NCBI GenBank assembly: GCA_964371035.1 | Contig: CAYJLG010000001.1 | Location: 1-64,000, forward strand | Direction: 5' to 3' | DNA length: 64,000 nucleotides | From: UBA1535 sp964371035 | GTDB taxonomy: Bacteria > Bacillota > Clostridia > Tissierellales > Sedimentibacteraceae | In this document: positions 18,636 to 28,001 of the stretch, in pieces | Layout: the number at the start of each line of letters is the position of its first letter | Position numbering within the stretch: position 1 is the first letter of the stretch | Program-made: the position numbers and the translations under genes | Notes under the pieces: model-generated | Databases searched by the model: none | What the model was told of the DNA's origin: nothing | Seen by the model: only the letters and a program-made list of their open reading frames with translations

Positions 18636-19295
18636 ATGAATAGGAATATATATAAAAGGGGATTAGTTTTTTTATCTTTAATTTTAATTGCTTTATTAAC
18701 ATTTTTTGGATATAAAATTAGTATGTCTAAAAATATTAAGGATTCATCCTTTGATGTTGATTCATTAGTCTTCTCAAGTGAAAATACTAAAGAATTAAGT
18801 GTAGAAGATGTTGCTACGGAGATAAAAGATGATTCAATAATAGAGACCATCTTTATTGATATTACTGGTGCCATAAATAATCCAGGGGTGTATGAAATAG
18901 AAGTGGAATCTAGAGTTTCAGATATAATTGAAATAGCAGGTGGTTTTACTGAAACAGCTAACGAGGAGTATATTTCAAAACATCTAAATCAAGCCAAGAT
19001 TTTAGAGGATGAAGAAAAAATTTACATACCTTCAAACGATGAAAACATTGAAGAAGTAAAAAACTTACTTGATTCCAACAATGCTAGCGGCATAGGAAAA
19101 GATGGAAAAATCGAATTAAATACTGCTTCTGCTGAACAATTAATGACGCTAAAGGGTATTGGTGAATCTTTTGCACAAAGAATTATTGACTATAGAGAAG
19201 AAACAAAATTTGAAACTATAGAAGAAATAATGAATGTAAAAGGAATAGGTGAAAAAACTTTTGAAAATATTAAAGATAATATTATTATAGAATAG
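18636..19295 (+). CDS. ComEA family helix-hairpin-helix DNA-binding protein
   Basis: A 219-residue protein: an N-terminal anchor helix (residues 7-22), an acidic linker, an SLBB-type domain (IFIDITGAINNPGVYEIE, about residues 74-125) and two C-terminal helix-hairpin-helix units (LNTASAEQLMTLKGIGESFAQRI and IEEIMNVKGIGEKTFENI). In competent bacteria ComEA binds incoming DNA at the outer face of the membrane. The usual neighbour comEC is absent; selD begins 11 bases after its stop. Whether it serves DNA uptake here is therefore open. The ATG at 18636 follows GGAGGG; the TTG at 18624 overlaps that site and is rejected. Confidence 0.87.
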   Translation: MNRNIYKRGLVFLSLILIALLTFFGYKISMSKNIKDSSFDVDSLVFSSENTKELSVEDVATEIKDDSIIETIFIDITGAINNPGVYEIEVESRVSDIIEIAGGFTETANEEYISKHLNQAKILEDEEKIYIPSNDENIEEVKNLLDSNNASGIGKDGKIELNTASAEQLMTLKGIGESFAQRIIDYREETKFETIEEIMNVKGIGEKTFENIKDNIIIE

Positions 19296-19305
19296 GTGGT
19301 GCGAA

Positions 19306-20349
19306 ATGAATATAAATGATGTTAAATTAACTGATTATTCAAAAACGGCAGGCTGAGCTGCCAAGATAGGTCCTGAGACCCTTGCACAAGTTTTGTGCAA
19401 ATTACCAAAATTTAATGATGAAAATTTATTAGTAGGGATTGAAACTTCTGATGATGCCGCAGTTTACAAAATTACAGATGAACTCGCGATGATACAAACT
19501 GTAGATTTTTTTACACCTGTAGTTGATGACCCGTATCTTTTTGGCCAGATTGCTGCAGCAAACTCACTTAGTGATGTGTATGCAATGGGTGGAGAACCCA
19601 AATTAGCTTTAAATATTATCGGATTTCCTAACTGTCTTGATCCAGAAATTATGGGAGAAATATTAGCTGGTGGAGCTTCAAAAGTTATAGAAGCAGGCGC
19701 AACTCTTGCAGGTGGACATTCTATTGAAGATGATGAACCTAAATATGGACTTTGTGTAACTGGTTTTGTAGATATTAAAAAAATACTTAAAAACTCAGGT
19801 GCTAAAGTGGGTGATATGTTAATATTAACAAAGCAAATTGGCTCAGGTGTTATTAATACAGCATCTAAGGCAAATATGGTTTCACAGGAATCTTATGACG
19901 AAGCTGTTGTTGTTATGACTTCATTAAATAAAAAAGCAAAAGAAGTTTTAGATAATTATGAGGTTAGTAGTTGTACAGACGTGACAGGTTTTGGGCTGCT
20001 TGGACATAGTGTTGAGATGGCAAAAGGGAGCAATGTTTCGTTTGAATTAAATGTTAACAGTGTGCCTTTAATAGCTAATGCATTAGATTATGCAGAAACT
20101 GGGCTAATACCAGCAGGTGCATACAAGAATGCAAATTATTTTAAAAATGAAGTCATGTTAGGTGATGTAGAAGACGCTTATATAGATTTGTTTTATGATC
20201 CTCAAACTTCAGGAGGTTTATTGATTAGTATCAGCGAAGAATTGGCTGAAAAATGTTTGAGAGATTTAGAAGCTGCAGGCATAGATACAAAATGCGCTAT
20301 AGTTGGAAAAGTAATAGAGAAAAAAGACAAGTGGATATATTTAATTTAG
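19306..20349 (+). CDS. selD: selenide, water dikinase, itself a selenoprotein (Sec17)
   Basis: This enzyme makes selenophosphate from selenide and ATP, the selenium donor for Sec-tRNA. The ATG at 19306 follows AGGTGG; codon 17 (19354-19356) is TGA within KTAG-U-AAKIGPETL, exactly where E. coli SelD has its catalytic Cys17, so it is read as selenocysteine. Plain ORF calling starts only at 19393 and loses the catalytic residue and the N-terminus. The rest is canonical (TSDDAAVYK, DFFTPVVDDPYLFGQIAAANS, LAGGHSIEDDEPKYG, DVTGFGLLGH, YDPQTSGGLL). Full length is 347 residues. It is followed by selA and selB in an apparent operon. Confidence 0.95.
19354..19400 (+). promoter_or_regulatory. UGA Sec codon and candidate SECIS element in selD
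   Basis: Directly downstream of the TGA codon are GGTC-CTGA-GACC (19369-19380) and a perfect stem TTGCACAA-GTT-TTGTGCAA (19382-19400). Bacterial SECIS hairpins lie inside the coding region just after the UGA and are recognised by SelB, encoded two genes downstream. Which of the two stems is bound is inferred, not shown. Confidence 0.6.
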
Positions 20350-20361
20350 AGAGGTTTTGTG

Positions 20362-21774
20362 ATGAATAAGAACATATTTTTTAGGAACATTCCAAAAGTT
20401 GATTTGCTTTTAGAAGAACCAGAATTAAAATTACTTATTGAAAATAACAATAGAGATCTTGTTGTAGATGTAGTTAGAGAAAAGATTGAAGAATTAAGGC
20501 AATTTATTTTCGCAAGCAATGATGAAGAGGCTATCAATAAAAGATTAAATGATCTTATAGATGATATTTTATCAAAATTCAATAGAATAGTTAACTTTAA
20601 TATGAGAAAAGTTATAAATGCAACAGGTACAATTCTTCATACAAATTTAGGTAGATCAGTAATTTCTGAGGAAATAGCAGAAGATATAAAAACTATAATT
20701 ACTGGCTATTCTAATTTAGAATACGATATAGAAAACGGCATGCGAGGCGAAAGATATTCGCATTTTGAAGATGTAGTTTGTAGAATTACAGGCGCGGAGG
20801 CTGCTATGGCTGTAAATAATAACGCAGCGGCAGTAATGCTTATTTTAAGTACTCTTGCTAGAAATAAAGAAGTAATAGTATCAAGAGGTGAGTTAGTTGA
20901 AATTGGTGGGTCTTTTAGAGTTCCAGATGTAATGAGTCAGAGTGGCTCTATTCTAAAAGAAATAGGAACTACAAACAAGACGCATCTAGTTGATTATGAA
21001 AAAGCTATCACTGCAGAAACTGCTGCTTTATTGAAGGTGCATACTAGCAATTACCAGATAGTAGGATTTACAGAAGATGTTTCTATAAAGGATTTATCAG
21101 AATTATCAAAAGAATATAAAATTCCTTTAATAGAAGATATAGGAAGCGGCGTCTTGATAGATTTGAGCAAATACGGGTTAAGTTATGAACCTACTGTTCA
21201 GCAATCTATTAAAAACGGTGCGGATGTAGTTTGCTTTAGTGGAGACAAACTGCTAGGAGGACCACAAGCTGGTATTATTGTTGGAAAAAAAGAATATATT
21301 GACATGATGAAGAAAAATCCTTTGACTAGAGCTTTTAGAATAGATAAGTTTACAGTTGTAGCACTAGAAGCTATTTTTCATAAATATTTGGATGAAAAAA
21401 AAGCTGTAAATCATATACCAGTGTTAAAAATGATGACCAAAAATATTGAATTGATTGAATTAGCTGCGGAGTCGTTAAAAGAAAAAATAATGCCAGTTGC
21501 AGCTAAAATCAATGTTTCTATTGAAGATTGTTTATCTCAAATTGGTGGAGGCTCTTTACCTCTTGAAAGGATTAATAGTAAATGTATTTCTATTGTTCCA
21601 AAGTATATGAGTACTGCTTTGTTTGAAAAAAGGTTAAGAGAAGTCAATATTCCTGTAATTATACGTATTGCAGAAAATAAAGCTATATTTGATTTGAGAA
21701 CTATAGCTGATAATGAATTAGATATAGTTGCAAATGCGATAATAGAAGTTTTTTCAAAGCCTATTAACGATTAA
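20362..21774 (+). CDS. selA: L-seryl-tRNA(Sec) selenium transferase
   Basis: A 470-residue PLP enzyme that converts Ser-tRNA(Sec) to Sec-tRNA(Sec) with selenophosphate. RKVINATGTILHTNLGRS, the EYDIENGMRGER block and the PLP lysine in FSGDKLLGGPQAG (Lys296) are diagnostic. It begins 12 bases after selD; the ATG at 20362 has better spacing from GAGG than the GTG at 20359. Length is typical. selB follows after about 50 bases. Confidence 0.96.
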   Translation: MNKNIFFRNIPKVDLLLEEPELKLLIENNNRDLVVDVVREKIEELRQFIFASNDEEAINKRLNDLIDDILSKFNRIVNFNMRKVINATGTILHTNLGRSVISEEIAEDIKTIITGYSNLEYDIENGMRGERYSHFEDVVCRITGAEAAMAVNNNAAAVMLILSTLARNKEVIVSRGELVEIGGSFRVPDVMSQSGSILKEIGTTNKTHLVDYEKAITAETAALLKVHTSNYQIVGFTEDVSIKDLSELSKEYKIPLIEDIGSGVLIDLSKYGLSYEPTVQQSIKNGADVVCFSGDKLLGGPQAGIIVGKKEYIDMMKKNPLTRAFRIDKFTVVALEAIFHKYLDEKKAVNHIPVLKMMTKNIELIELAAESLKEKIMPVAAKINVSIEDCLSQIGGGSLPLERINSKCISIVPKYMSTALFEKRLREVNIPVIIRIAENKAIFDLRTIADNELDIVANAIIEVFSKPIND

Positions 21775-21822
21775 TATGTATTTTAATCAAAATTATTAAT
21801 TGAAAGGATTAAATTCTCAAAT

Positions 21823-23730
21823 ATGAAAAATATTATAGTCGGTACTGCAGGACATATAGATCATGGTAAAACTTCACTTATAAGAGCCTTGACTGGTAAG
21901 GAAACAGATAGATGGGAAGAAGAAAAAAGACGTGGCATTACTATTGATTTAGGGTTTGCTTATTTTGATTTACCAAATGGCAATAGGATCGGTATCATTG
22001 ACGTGCCAGGGCATGAAAAATTCATAAAAAATATGCTTGCAGGCGTAATTGGTATGGATTTAGTTTTATTGGTAATCGCTGCAGACGAAGGTATTATGCC
22101 TCAAACCCAAGAACATATCAATATATTAAACATGCTAGGAATAAAAAAAGGAATTGTAGTTTTAACTAAATGCGATTTAACTGATGAAGATTGGATAGAA
22201 CTCGTAAAAGAAGATATAAAAGAAGAATTGGAAAATACTTTTTTTAAAGATGCTGAAATTATTGAAGTTTCATCTGTTACAGGATCGGGGCTAGACGTTC
22301 TTACTTCTGCGATAGAAAGAATTACATCAGAGGAACTTGAAGAAAGAGATATTTATACAATTCCAAGACTTCCAATAGACAGAGCTTTTACAATTTCAGG
22401 GTTTGGCACTGTAATTACTGGAACGTTAATCTCTGGTCAAATTAAAAAAGGTGATGAACTTGAGATATATCCGATAAATCAAGTTTGCAAAATTAGAAAT
22501 ATTCAGGTGCATGGACATGATACAGATAATTGTTATGCTGGTCAACGTACAGCAATAAATCTATCAAACGTAAAGAAGAGCCAGCTCTATAGAGGATGTG
22601 TAATTGCTCCTATGAATAGCATGAAAAATACAATGATGTTAGATGTGAAAATAAATTTATTAAAGTCGTCTAAACGTATGGTAGAAAACAGAAGTAGACT
22701 TCATTTATACACTGGTACTAGCGAAGTTCTTTGTCGAATCGTGTTATTCGAAAAAGATGTGTTATCTCCTGGAGAAAGTTGTTATGCACAGCTAAGGCTT
22801 GAAGAAGAAATTGCTGTAAGAAGAGGCGATAAATTTATTTTACGTTTTTATTCGCCTATGGAAACTATTGGTGGTGGAGTAATAGTAGAGCCTGTAGCTA
22901 TAAAAAAAGCTAACAGCGATGATGTTTTTATAGAAAATCTTAAAATTAAAGAACAAGGTTCCAAAGTAGATGTAATTGAAAGCAAGGTAAAAGAAAATAG
23001 CTATCTGATTCCGTCTATCACAGAGTTAGCTAAAATAACTGCTCTTTCGAAAGATGAAATAGATGAAAATTTAATTGAACTTGAAAAAGAGGGGAAAATT
23101 TCGATTTTCAGATTAAACAATGACAGTTTTATATGGCACAAATCTTATGAAGATGAAATGAGTGCAAAAATATTTTCAGTTATAGAAAATTTTCATGTGG
23201 AAAATAGGTATAAACATGGAATTAAAAAATCAGAAGTTAAAAGTAGGTTTTTACCTAAATTAAAACAAAATGTTTTTGATTCTGTGCTTAGCATTATTAT
23301 TAAAAATAGCAAGTTAAAACTAGAAGGCGAATTTTTAAGTTTAAATGAATTTACAATTTCTGAAGATGAAAAATATAAAATTTCAAGAGAAAAAATTGAC
23401 AAAAAAGTAAAATCATCTGGTTATAATTTTGTAAAAATTGCGGAAATCCTTGAACTTGATAAAGACGCTAAAAATTTAGAGGATATATTAAATTTAATGA
23501 TAGAATCAGGTGATATCATTAAATTTGAAGACGATGTATTTACATATAAAAAACTTGTAGATGATGCAAAACACGAGTTATTACAATATTTAAATCAAAA
23601 AAATAAAATTTCAGCTGCTGAATTTAGAGACATGTTAGATGCTAATAGGAAAAGCGCTATTTTGTTATTAGAGTATTTTGATGCTTTAAAAATTACTAAA
23701 CGAGTCGAAAATGACAGAGTTTTATTTTAA
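21823..23730 (+). CDS. selB: selenocysteine-specific elongation factor SelB
   Basis: A 635-residue GTPase that carries Sec-tRNA(Sec) to the ribosome at UGA codons with a SECIS hairpin. The N-terminal G domain shows GTAGHIDHGKTSL, RRGITIDLGFAYF, DVPGHEKFIKNMLAG and TKCD; EF-Tu-like domains II and III follow; the C-terminal 250 residues are the winged-helix repeats that bind the SECIS RNA. Its ribosome-binding site (GAAAGGA) is rather far from the ATG. The tRNA(Sec) gene, often close by, was not found. Confidence 0.96.
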   Translation: MKNIIVGTAGHIDHGKTSLIRALTGKETDRWEEEKRRGITIDLGFAYFDLPNGNRIGIIDVPGHEKFIKNMLAGVIGMDLVLLVIAADEGIMPQTQEHINILNMLGIKKGIVVLTKCDLTDEDWIELVKEDIKEELENTFFKDAEIIEVSSVTGSGLDVLTSAIERITSEELEERDIYTIPRLPIDRAFTISGFGTVITGTLISGQIKKGDELEIYPINQVCKIRNIQVHGHDTDNCYAGQRTAINLSNVKKSQLYRGCVIAPMNSMKNTMMLDVKINLLKSSKRMVENRSRLHLYTGTSEVLCRIVLFEKDVLSPGESCYAQLRLEEEIAVRRGDKFILRFYSPMETIGGGVIVEPVAIKKANSDDVFIENLKIKEQGSKVDVIESKVKENSYLIPSITELAKITALSKDEIDENLIELEKEGKISIFRLNNDSFIWHKSYEDEMSAKIFSVIENFHVENRYKHGIKKSEVKSRFLPKLKQNVFDSVLSIIIKNSKLKLEGEFLSLNEFTISEDEKYKISREKIDKKVKSSGYNFVKIAEILELDKDAKNLEDILNLMIESGDIIKFEDDVFTYKKLVDDAKHELLQYLNQKNKISAAEFRDMLDANRKSAILLLEYFDALKITKRVENDRVLF

Positions 23731-23751
23731 ATTATTTATTATTTTAAAATG

Positions 23752-23780
23752 TTGACAAATATAGAATTTGCAAGTAAAAT
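23752..23780 (+). promoter_or_regulatory. promoter of the response-regulator gene
   Basis: TTGACA (23752-23757), a 17-base spacer and TAAAAT (23775-23780) lie between selB and the regulator gene. This is a near-consensus vegetative promoter. Confidence 0.6.
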
Positions 23781-23848
23781 TATAAGTAATGTATTTTTTG
23801 TAATAATCATATTACAAAATTTTAAAATTATTGTTTGGGGAGTTAATG

Positions 23849-24538
23849 ATGAAAGTATTGCTGGTTGACAACGATTTAGTATCTGTGAAAACTCTTAAAT
23901 ATAGCTTAGAACAGGATGGTAGTGAAATCGTGTCTGTTGATGGCGGCTCGGAAGCTTTAAATTCAATCAGCAGAGAAGACTTTGACATCGTATTGTTAGA
24001 ATTGTTGTTGCCTGATTATGATGGTCTTGAAATTTGTAGGATTATTAGAGAGAAAAGTAGTGTTCCGATTATTATTTTATCTACTGTTAATGAAGATATG
24101 AATAAAATATTAGGCTTAGAGTATGGTGCAGACGACTATATTACAAAGCCATTCAACCTTCTAGAATTAAAAGCAAGAATTAAGGCTATTCTGAGAAGAA
24201 CAAAATTTAACAACCAAAACTCTGGAGAACAAATCTTATTGATTGATGATTTTACCATAAATACTCTAGGCAGAAAAATTAGTATTAATAATAAAAATAT
24301 AAATTTAACGGCTAAAGAATTTGATTTACTATTGTTGCTAGCTACTAATCCTGGAAAAATTTATTCGAGAGAAGAACTGCTTGGGACAATATGGGGATAT
24401 GAATATTTCGGAGATTTAAGAACAGTAGATGTACATATTAGAAGGCTTAGAGAAAAAATAGAAAAAAAATCTCATGATTATGAATACATATTGACCAAAT
24501 GGGGAACAGGTTATTATTTCAAAGGCAGTTATAAATAG
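23849..24538 (+). CDS. OmpR/PhoB-type response regulator with Glu at the phosphorylation site
   Basis: A 229-residue protein: a receiver domain (residues 1-115) and a winged-helix DNA-binding domain (about 130-228, ending TVDVHIRRLREKIEKK and WGTGYYF). The receiver lacks the phosphoacceptor: the position filled by Asp in LLDxxLP is Glu51 (IVLLELLLPDYDG), and the acidic pair is DND rather than DDE. Thr in IILST and Lys in ITKPF are kept. Glu often mimics phospho-Asp, so the protein may be active without a kinase. No histidine kinase gene is adjacent. ATG codons at 23846 and 23849 are both possible; the second has better spacing from GGGGAG. Confidence 0.88.
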   Translation: MKVLLVDNDLVSVKTLKYSLEQDGSEIVSVDGGSEALNSISREDFDIVLLELLLPDYDGLEICRIIREKSSVPIIILSTVNEDMNKILGLEYGADDYITKPFNLLELKARIKAILRRTKFNNQNSGEQILLIDDFTINTLGRKISINNKNINLTAKEFDLLLLLATNPGKIYSREELLGTIWGYEYFGDLRTVDVHIRRLREKIEKKSHDYEYILTKWGTGYYFKGSYK

Positions 24539-24548
24539 CTGCCTTTTT
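24521..24548 (+). terminator. terminator overlapping the end of the response-regulator gene
   Basis: AAAGGCAG and CTGCCTTTTT form a stem whose left arm contains the last codons before the TAG stop, followed by five T. It ends the regulator transcript. Confidence 0.75.
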
Positions 24549-24583
24549 ATGATATATTTATTAGTATTTACTTGGAGGATGCT

Positions 24584-25525
24584 TTGTTAAAATTAGGAAT
24601 TGACTTAGGAGCAACAAATATTAAGATAGGTATAGTAAATGAACAGAATGTAATAATAGTAAAAAATAGTTATAAAACTATGCCTAATAGATTTTGGAAA
24701 GAAGTCATTAATGATATAGCAATGTTTTCGCTTGATATGATAAAAAAAGAAGGCTTATCGATTGACGAGTTTGAAAATATTGGTATTGGATGTCCAGGCG
24801 CAATAGATTCTAAAAATGGAGTAGTAGTATTTTCTAGTAATTTGATTGGATGGAAAATGACTCCATTAAGAGATGAACTTAAAAAGTTATTAAAAAAAGA
24901 TGTAAAAATTAGTAACGATGCTAATTGTGCAATTTTAGGTGAAGTATTAGCAGGTGCAGCTAAAGGTTATAAGAATGTTATCTTGTTTACATTAGGATCA
25001 GGTGTAGGTGGAGGCATTGTTTTAGATGGAAAAATCTTTGAAGGTGGAGTAGGTGGGACTGAGTTAGGTCATACTGTAATAGATAAAAATGGGATTAATT
25101 GTGGCTGTGGTAGAGTAGGATGTTTAGAGATGTATGCAAGTGCTAGAGCACTAATAAATCAAACAAGAGACGCTGCATTAAAAAATAAACAATCTTTGAT
25201 ATGGAAAATGATAGGTGGAGATTTAAACAAGATAGATGGAAAAACTGTTTTTGAAACTGCAGAATTGGGTGATTTAGTAGCAGTGAAAGTACTTGAAAAT
25301 TATGTGGCATGTCTAGGAGAAGGGATTGTTGATATAATTAATATTTTCAGACCTGAAATTATACTTTTATCTGGAGGCATTTCTTCTCAAGGTGATAACT
25401 TGACAATACCTTTATCTAAGTACGTAACAGATAATTCTTATGGTGTAAGTGCATTGAAAATACCTGAAATTAGAATAGCGACATTAGGCAATGACGCAGG
25501 AATAGTAGGCGCAGCAAATTTGTAG
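24584..25525 (+). CDS. ROK family sugar kinase (glucokinase-like)
   Basis: A 313-residue ROK protein. The ATP-binding loop GIDLGATNIKIG opens the protein, NDANCAILGE and LGSGVGGGIV follow, ELGHTVID carries the catalytic and zinc His, and CGCGRVGCLEMYAS is the zinc-binding cysteine motif. This composition fits glucokinases of Gram-positive bacteria; other hexoses cannot be excluded. The start is the TTG at 24584, five bases after GGAGG; the track start 12 bases earlier overlaps that site. Confidence 0.9.
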   Translation: MLKLGIDLGATNIKIGIVNEQNVIIVKNSYKTMPNRFWKEVINDIAMFSLDMIKKEGLSIDEFENIGIGCPGAIDSKNGVVVFSSNLIGWKMTPLRDELKKLLKKDVKISNDANCAILGEVLAGAAKGYKNVILFTLGSGVGGGIVLDGKIFEGGVGGTELGHTVIDKNGINCGCGRVGCLEMYASARALINQTRDAALKNKQSLIWKMIGGDLNKIDGKTVFETAELGDLVAVKVLENYVACLGEGIVDIINIFRPEIILLSGGISSQGDNLTIPLSKYVTDNSYGVSALKIPEIRIATLGNDAGIVGAANL

Positions 25526-25550
25526 TGATTTCCAAAGGAGTTTCTAATTT

Positions 25551-28001
25551 ATGAAACAAAATAATAGAGAATTTGTTTTGAAACTGTCAACTTTTATTGT
25601 TGATAAAAGAAACTTAATATTTTTATTCTTTATTTTGGCAACTATTTTTTCTGCCTTTTCTTTTTCATGGGTAGAAGTACAAGAAGATATCACTGTATAT
25701 CTTGATGAAAATACGATGACTAGACAAGGTGTTACTGAAATAAATAAAGAATTTGTTACCTTGGGAATGGCAGATATTATGCTTAGTAATATTACTTATG
25801 AACAAGCTGAAAAAGTGTATAATGAAATTAGCGAAATAGACGGAATAATGAGTGTCATGTTTGAAAATACAAACGAGTATTATAAGGATTCTACAGCGTT
25901 AATATCTGTAACTTTTTCTGATACAGCAGAATCAGAAGTTACTTTGTCTGCTATGGATAAAATCAATGATATTACAAAATCATATGATGTTTCTGTTAAA
26001 AGTTCAATAGGGTTTGATATGATAGCTAGCCTAGCTGAAGAAATGGCTGTTATTACTATTTTGGCAGCAATTATTATATTTTTAGTTTTAATATTTACTT
26101 CTAAATCTTTCGGAGAGATCCCTGTGTTGTTTATTACCTTTGGGGTAGCTGCGATTTTGAATATGGGTACAAATTTTATTTTTGGCGAAATTTCATTTAT
26201 GTCCAATTCAGTTGCAGTTGTCTTGCAATTAGCTTTAGCGGTAGATTATGCAATTATTTTTTGCCATAGATTTACTGAAGAACGTGAACATTTGAACTTA
26301 AGAGAAGCTTGTATAACAGCTTTATCAAAAGCGATTCCTGAAGTTTTTTCAAGTAGTTTAACTACAATTTCAGGACTTTTTGCTTTATCTTTTATGACTT
26401 TCCAAATTGGCGAAGATTTATCGTTTGTAATGATTAAGTCTATACTGTGTAGCTTAATTACTGTTTTTGCTTTAATGCCAGGATTGTTAATGATATTTGA
26501 TAAATTAATGACTAAAACAAAGCATAGAAATTTTGTTCCATCTATGAGAAAATTAGGAAATTTTGCAATAAAAACAAGGTTTATAGTTCCTCCGATATTT
26601 TTACTTATAACAATATTAGCAATTTATTTTTCGGGAAAAATTGATTATCAATTTGGAATTTCTAGCGCAAGAGCAGTTAATCCTTCAGAGTCACAATTAC
26701 AAACAGATAGAGTTAACGAAAAGTTTGGCATTAAAAATATGTTAGCTATTTTAGTGCCTAAAGGTGATTACGAATCAGAAAAAGAGTTAGTTGAAAAATT
26801 CGAAAGTTATGATGAGGTAGACAGTGTGCTTAGTTTGGCTAATACAGAGATTTCAGATGGGTATTTTTTGAGTGACGCTTTAACTGCACGAGAATTTTCA
26901 GAATTTGCCAATATAGATTATGAACAAGCTCAGCTTCTATTTACTGCTTATGCATTAAACGATGAAGATTATGCCAACACGTTAGATCTTACAGGAAATT
27001 ATACAATTCCTTTTGCAGAATTAATGTTCTTTATTATGGAGGCAGCTGAAGAAGGTTATTTGGATACTTTATCTGGAATTTCTGGAAATTCTGATATGAT
27101 GTCAGAATTAACTGAAAATATGGGAGATGAAGCGGAAGAATCATTTTCTCAAATTCAAAGTGAAAATTATAGCAGGATAGTACTTTTTTTAAATTTGCCT
27201 GAAGAAGGACAAGAAACGTATGAATTTCTTGATGTTATCGAAAGTGAAACTAGACAATATTATGACACTGTTTATATGGTAGGTAATTCAACAAGCACTA
27301 AAGATTTATCTTCAACTTTTACTATGGATAATGCAATAATTAGTATACTGTCAGCTCTCTTTGTTATGTTGGTATTGTTATTGACCTTTAAATCTACAGC
27401 ATTAAGCGTTTTGCTTATCGTTTTAATTCAATCCGCTATATGGACAAATTTTTCCTTACCTTATTTTCAAGGAATGGGAGTATATTTTTTAGGGTATTTG
27501 ATAGTTTCAGCCATACAGATGGGTGCAAATGTTGACTATGCAATTGTACTTACAAGTAGATATTTAACAGCTAAAGAAACTATGCCCAAAAATGAAGCTG
27601 TAATTACAGCACTTGACCAAGCTTTTCCAACTATTTTTACTTCAGGTAGTATTATGACTTCAGCAGGAATAATTATCCAATATTTAAGCTCTGATGGTTC
27701 TATTTCTTCACTTGGAGGAGTTTTAGGTAGAGGAACTTTTATATCTATGGTTTTAGTAGTTTTTGTTTTACCACAATTGCTATATTTAGGCACAACACTT
27801 ATTGAAAAAACTTCTTTTAGCATGAAAACTAATATTTCTTCGACAGCAAAATCAGGAAAAATATCTATGCGTGGACACATAAAAGGACAAATTTCTGGTT
27901 TTATAGACGCTAAAGTTGAAGGAAGGCTGATTGGTGATTTTTCGGGAGTTGTAAAATCTGATAATGACATAGAGGAGGCAGAAGAAAATGAAGAAAAATA
28001 A
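25551..28001 (+). CDS. RND/MMPL family exporter
   Basis: An 816-residue membrane protein with two repeats of one helix, a large extracytoplasmic domain and a five-helix bundle (helices near 20-40, 165-320 and 600-760). ALAVDYAIIFCHRFTEER and GANVDYAIVLTSRYLTAKE are the paired MMPL motifs in the fourth helix of each half. The C-terminal 50 residues form a soluble tail with a beta-repeat look (MRGHIKGQISGFIDAKVEGR), similar to bactofilin turns. The next gene overlaps it by 14 bases, so translation is coupled. Candidate cargo would be lipids or surface molecules; unproven. Confidence 0.88.
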   Translation: MKQNNREFVLKLSTFIVDKRNLIFLFFILATIFSAFSFSWVEVQEDITVYLDENTMTRQGVTEINKEFVTLGMADIMLSNITYEQAEKVYNEISEIDGIMSVMFENTNEYYKDSTALISVTFSDTAESEVTLSAMDKINDITKSYDVSVKSSIGFDMIASLAEEMAVITILAAIIIFLVLIFTSKSFGEIPVLFITFGVAAILNMGTNFIFGEISFMSNSVAVVLQLALAVDYAIIFCHRFTEEREHLNLREACITALSKAIPEVFSSSLTTISGLFALSFMTFQIGEDLSFVMIKSILCSLITVFALMPGLLMIFDKLMTKTKHRNFVPSMRKLGNFAIKTRFIVPPIFLLITILAIYFSGKIDYQFGISSARAVNPSESQLQTDRVNEKFGIKNMLAILVPKGDYESEKELVEKFESYDEVDSVLSLANTEISDGYFLSDALTAREFSEFANIDYEQAQLLFTAYALNDEDYANTLDLTGNYTIPFAELMFFIMEAAEEGYLDTLSGISGNSDMMSELTENMGDEAEESFSQIQSENYSRIVLFLNLPEEGQETYEFLDVIESETRQYYDTVYMVGNSTSTKDLSSTFTMDNAIISILSALFVMLVLLLTFKSTALSVLLIVLIQSAIWTNFSLPYFQGMGVYFLGYLIVSAIQMGANVDYAIVLTSRYLTAKETMPKNEAVITALDQAFPTIFTSGSIMTSAGIIIQYLSSDGSISSLGGVLGRGTFISMVLVVFVLPQLLYLGTTLIEKTSFSMKTNISSTAKSGKISMRGHIKGQISGFIDAKVEGRLIGDFSGVVKSDNDIEEAEENEEK

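Noticed and set aside
19393..20349. selD starting at an internal non-ATG codon after the TGA
   Set aside because: It has no ribosome-binding site and lacks the conserved N-terminus; the upstream frame from 19306 matches SelD through the Sec codon.
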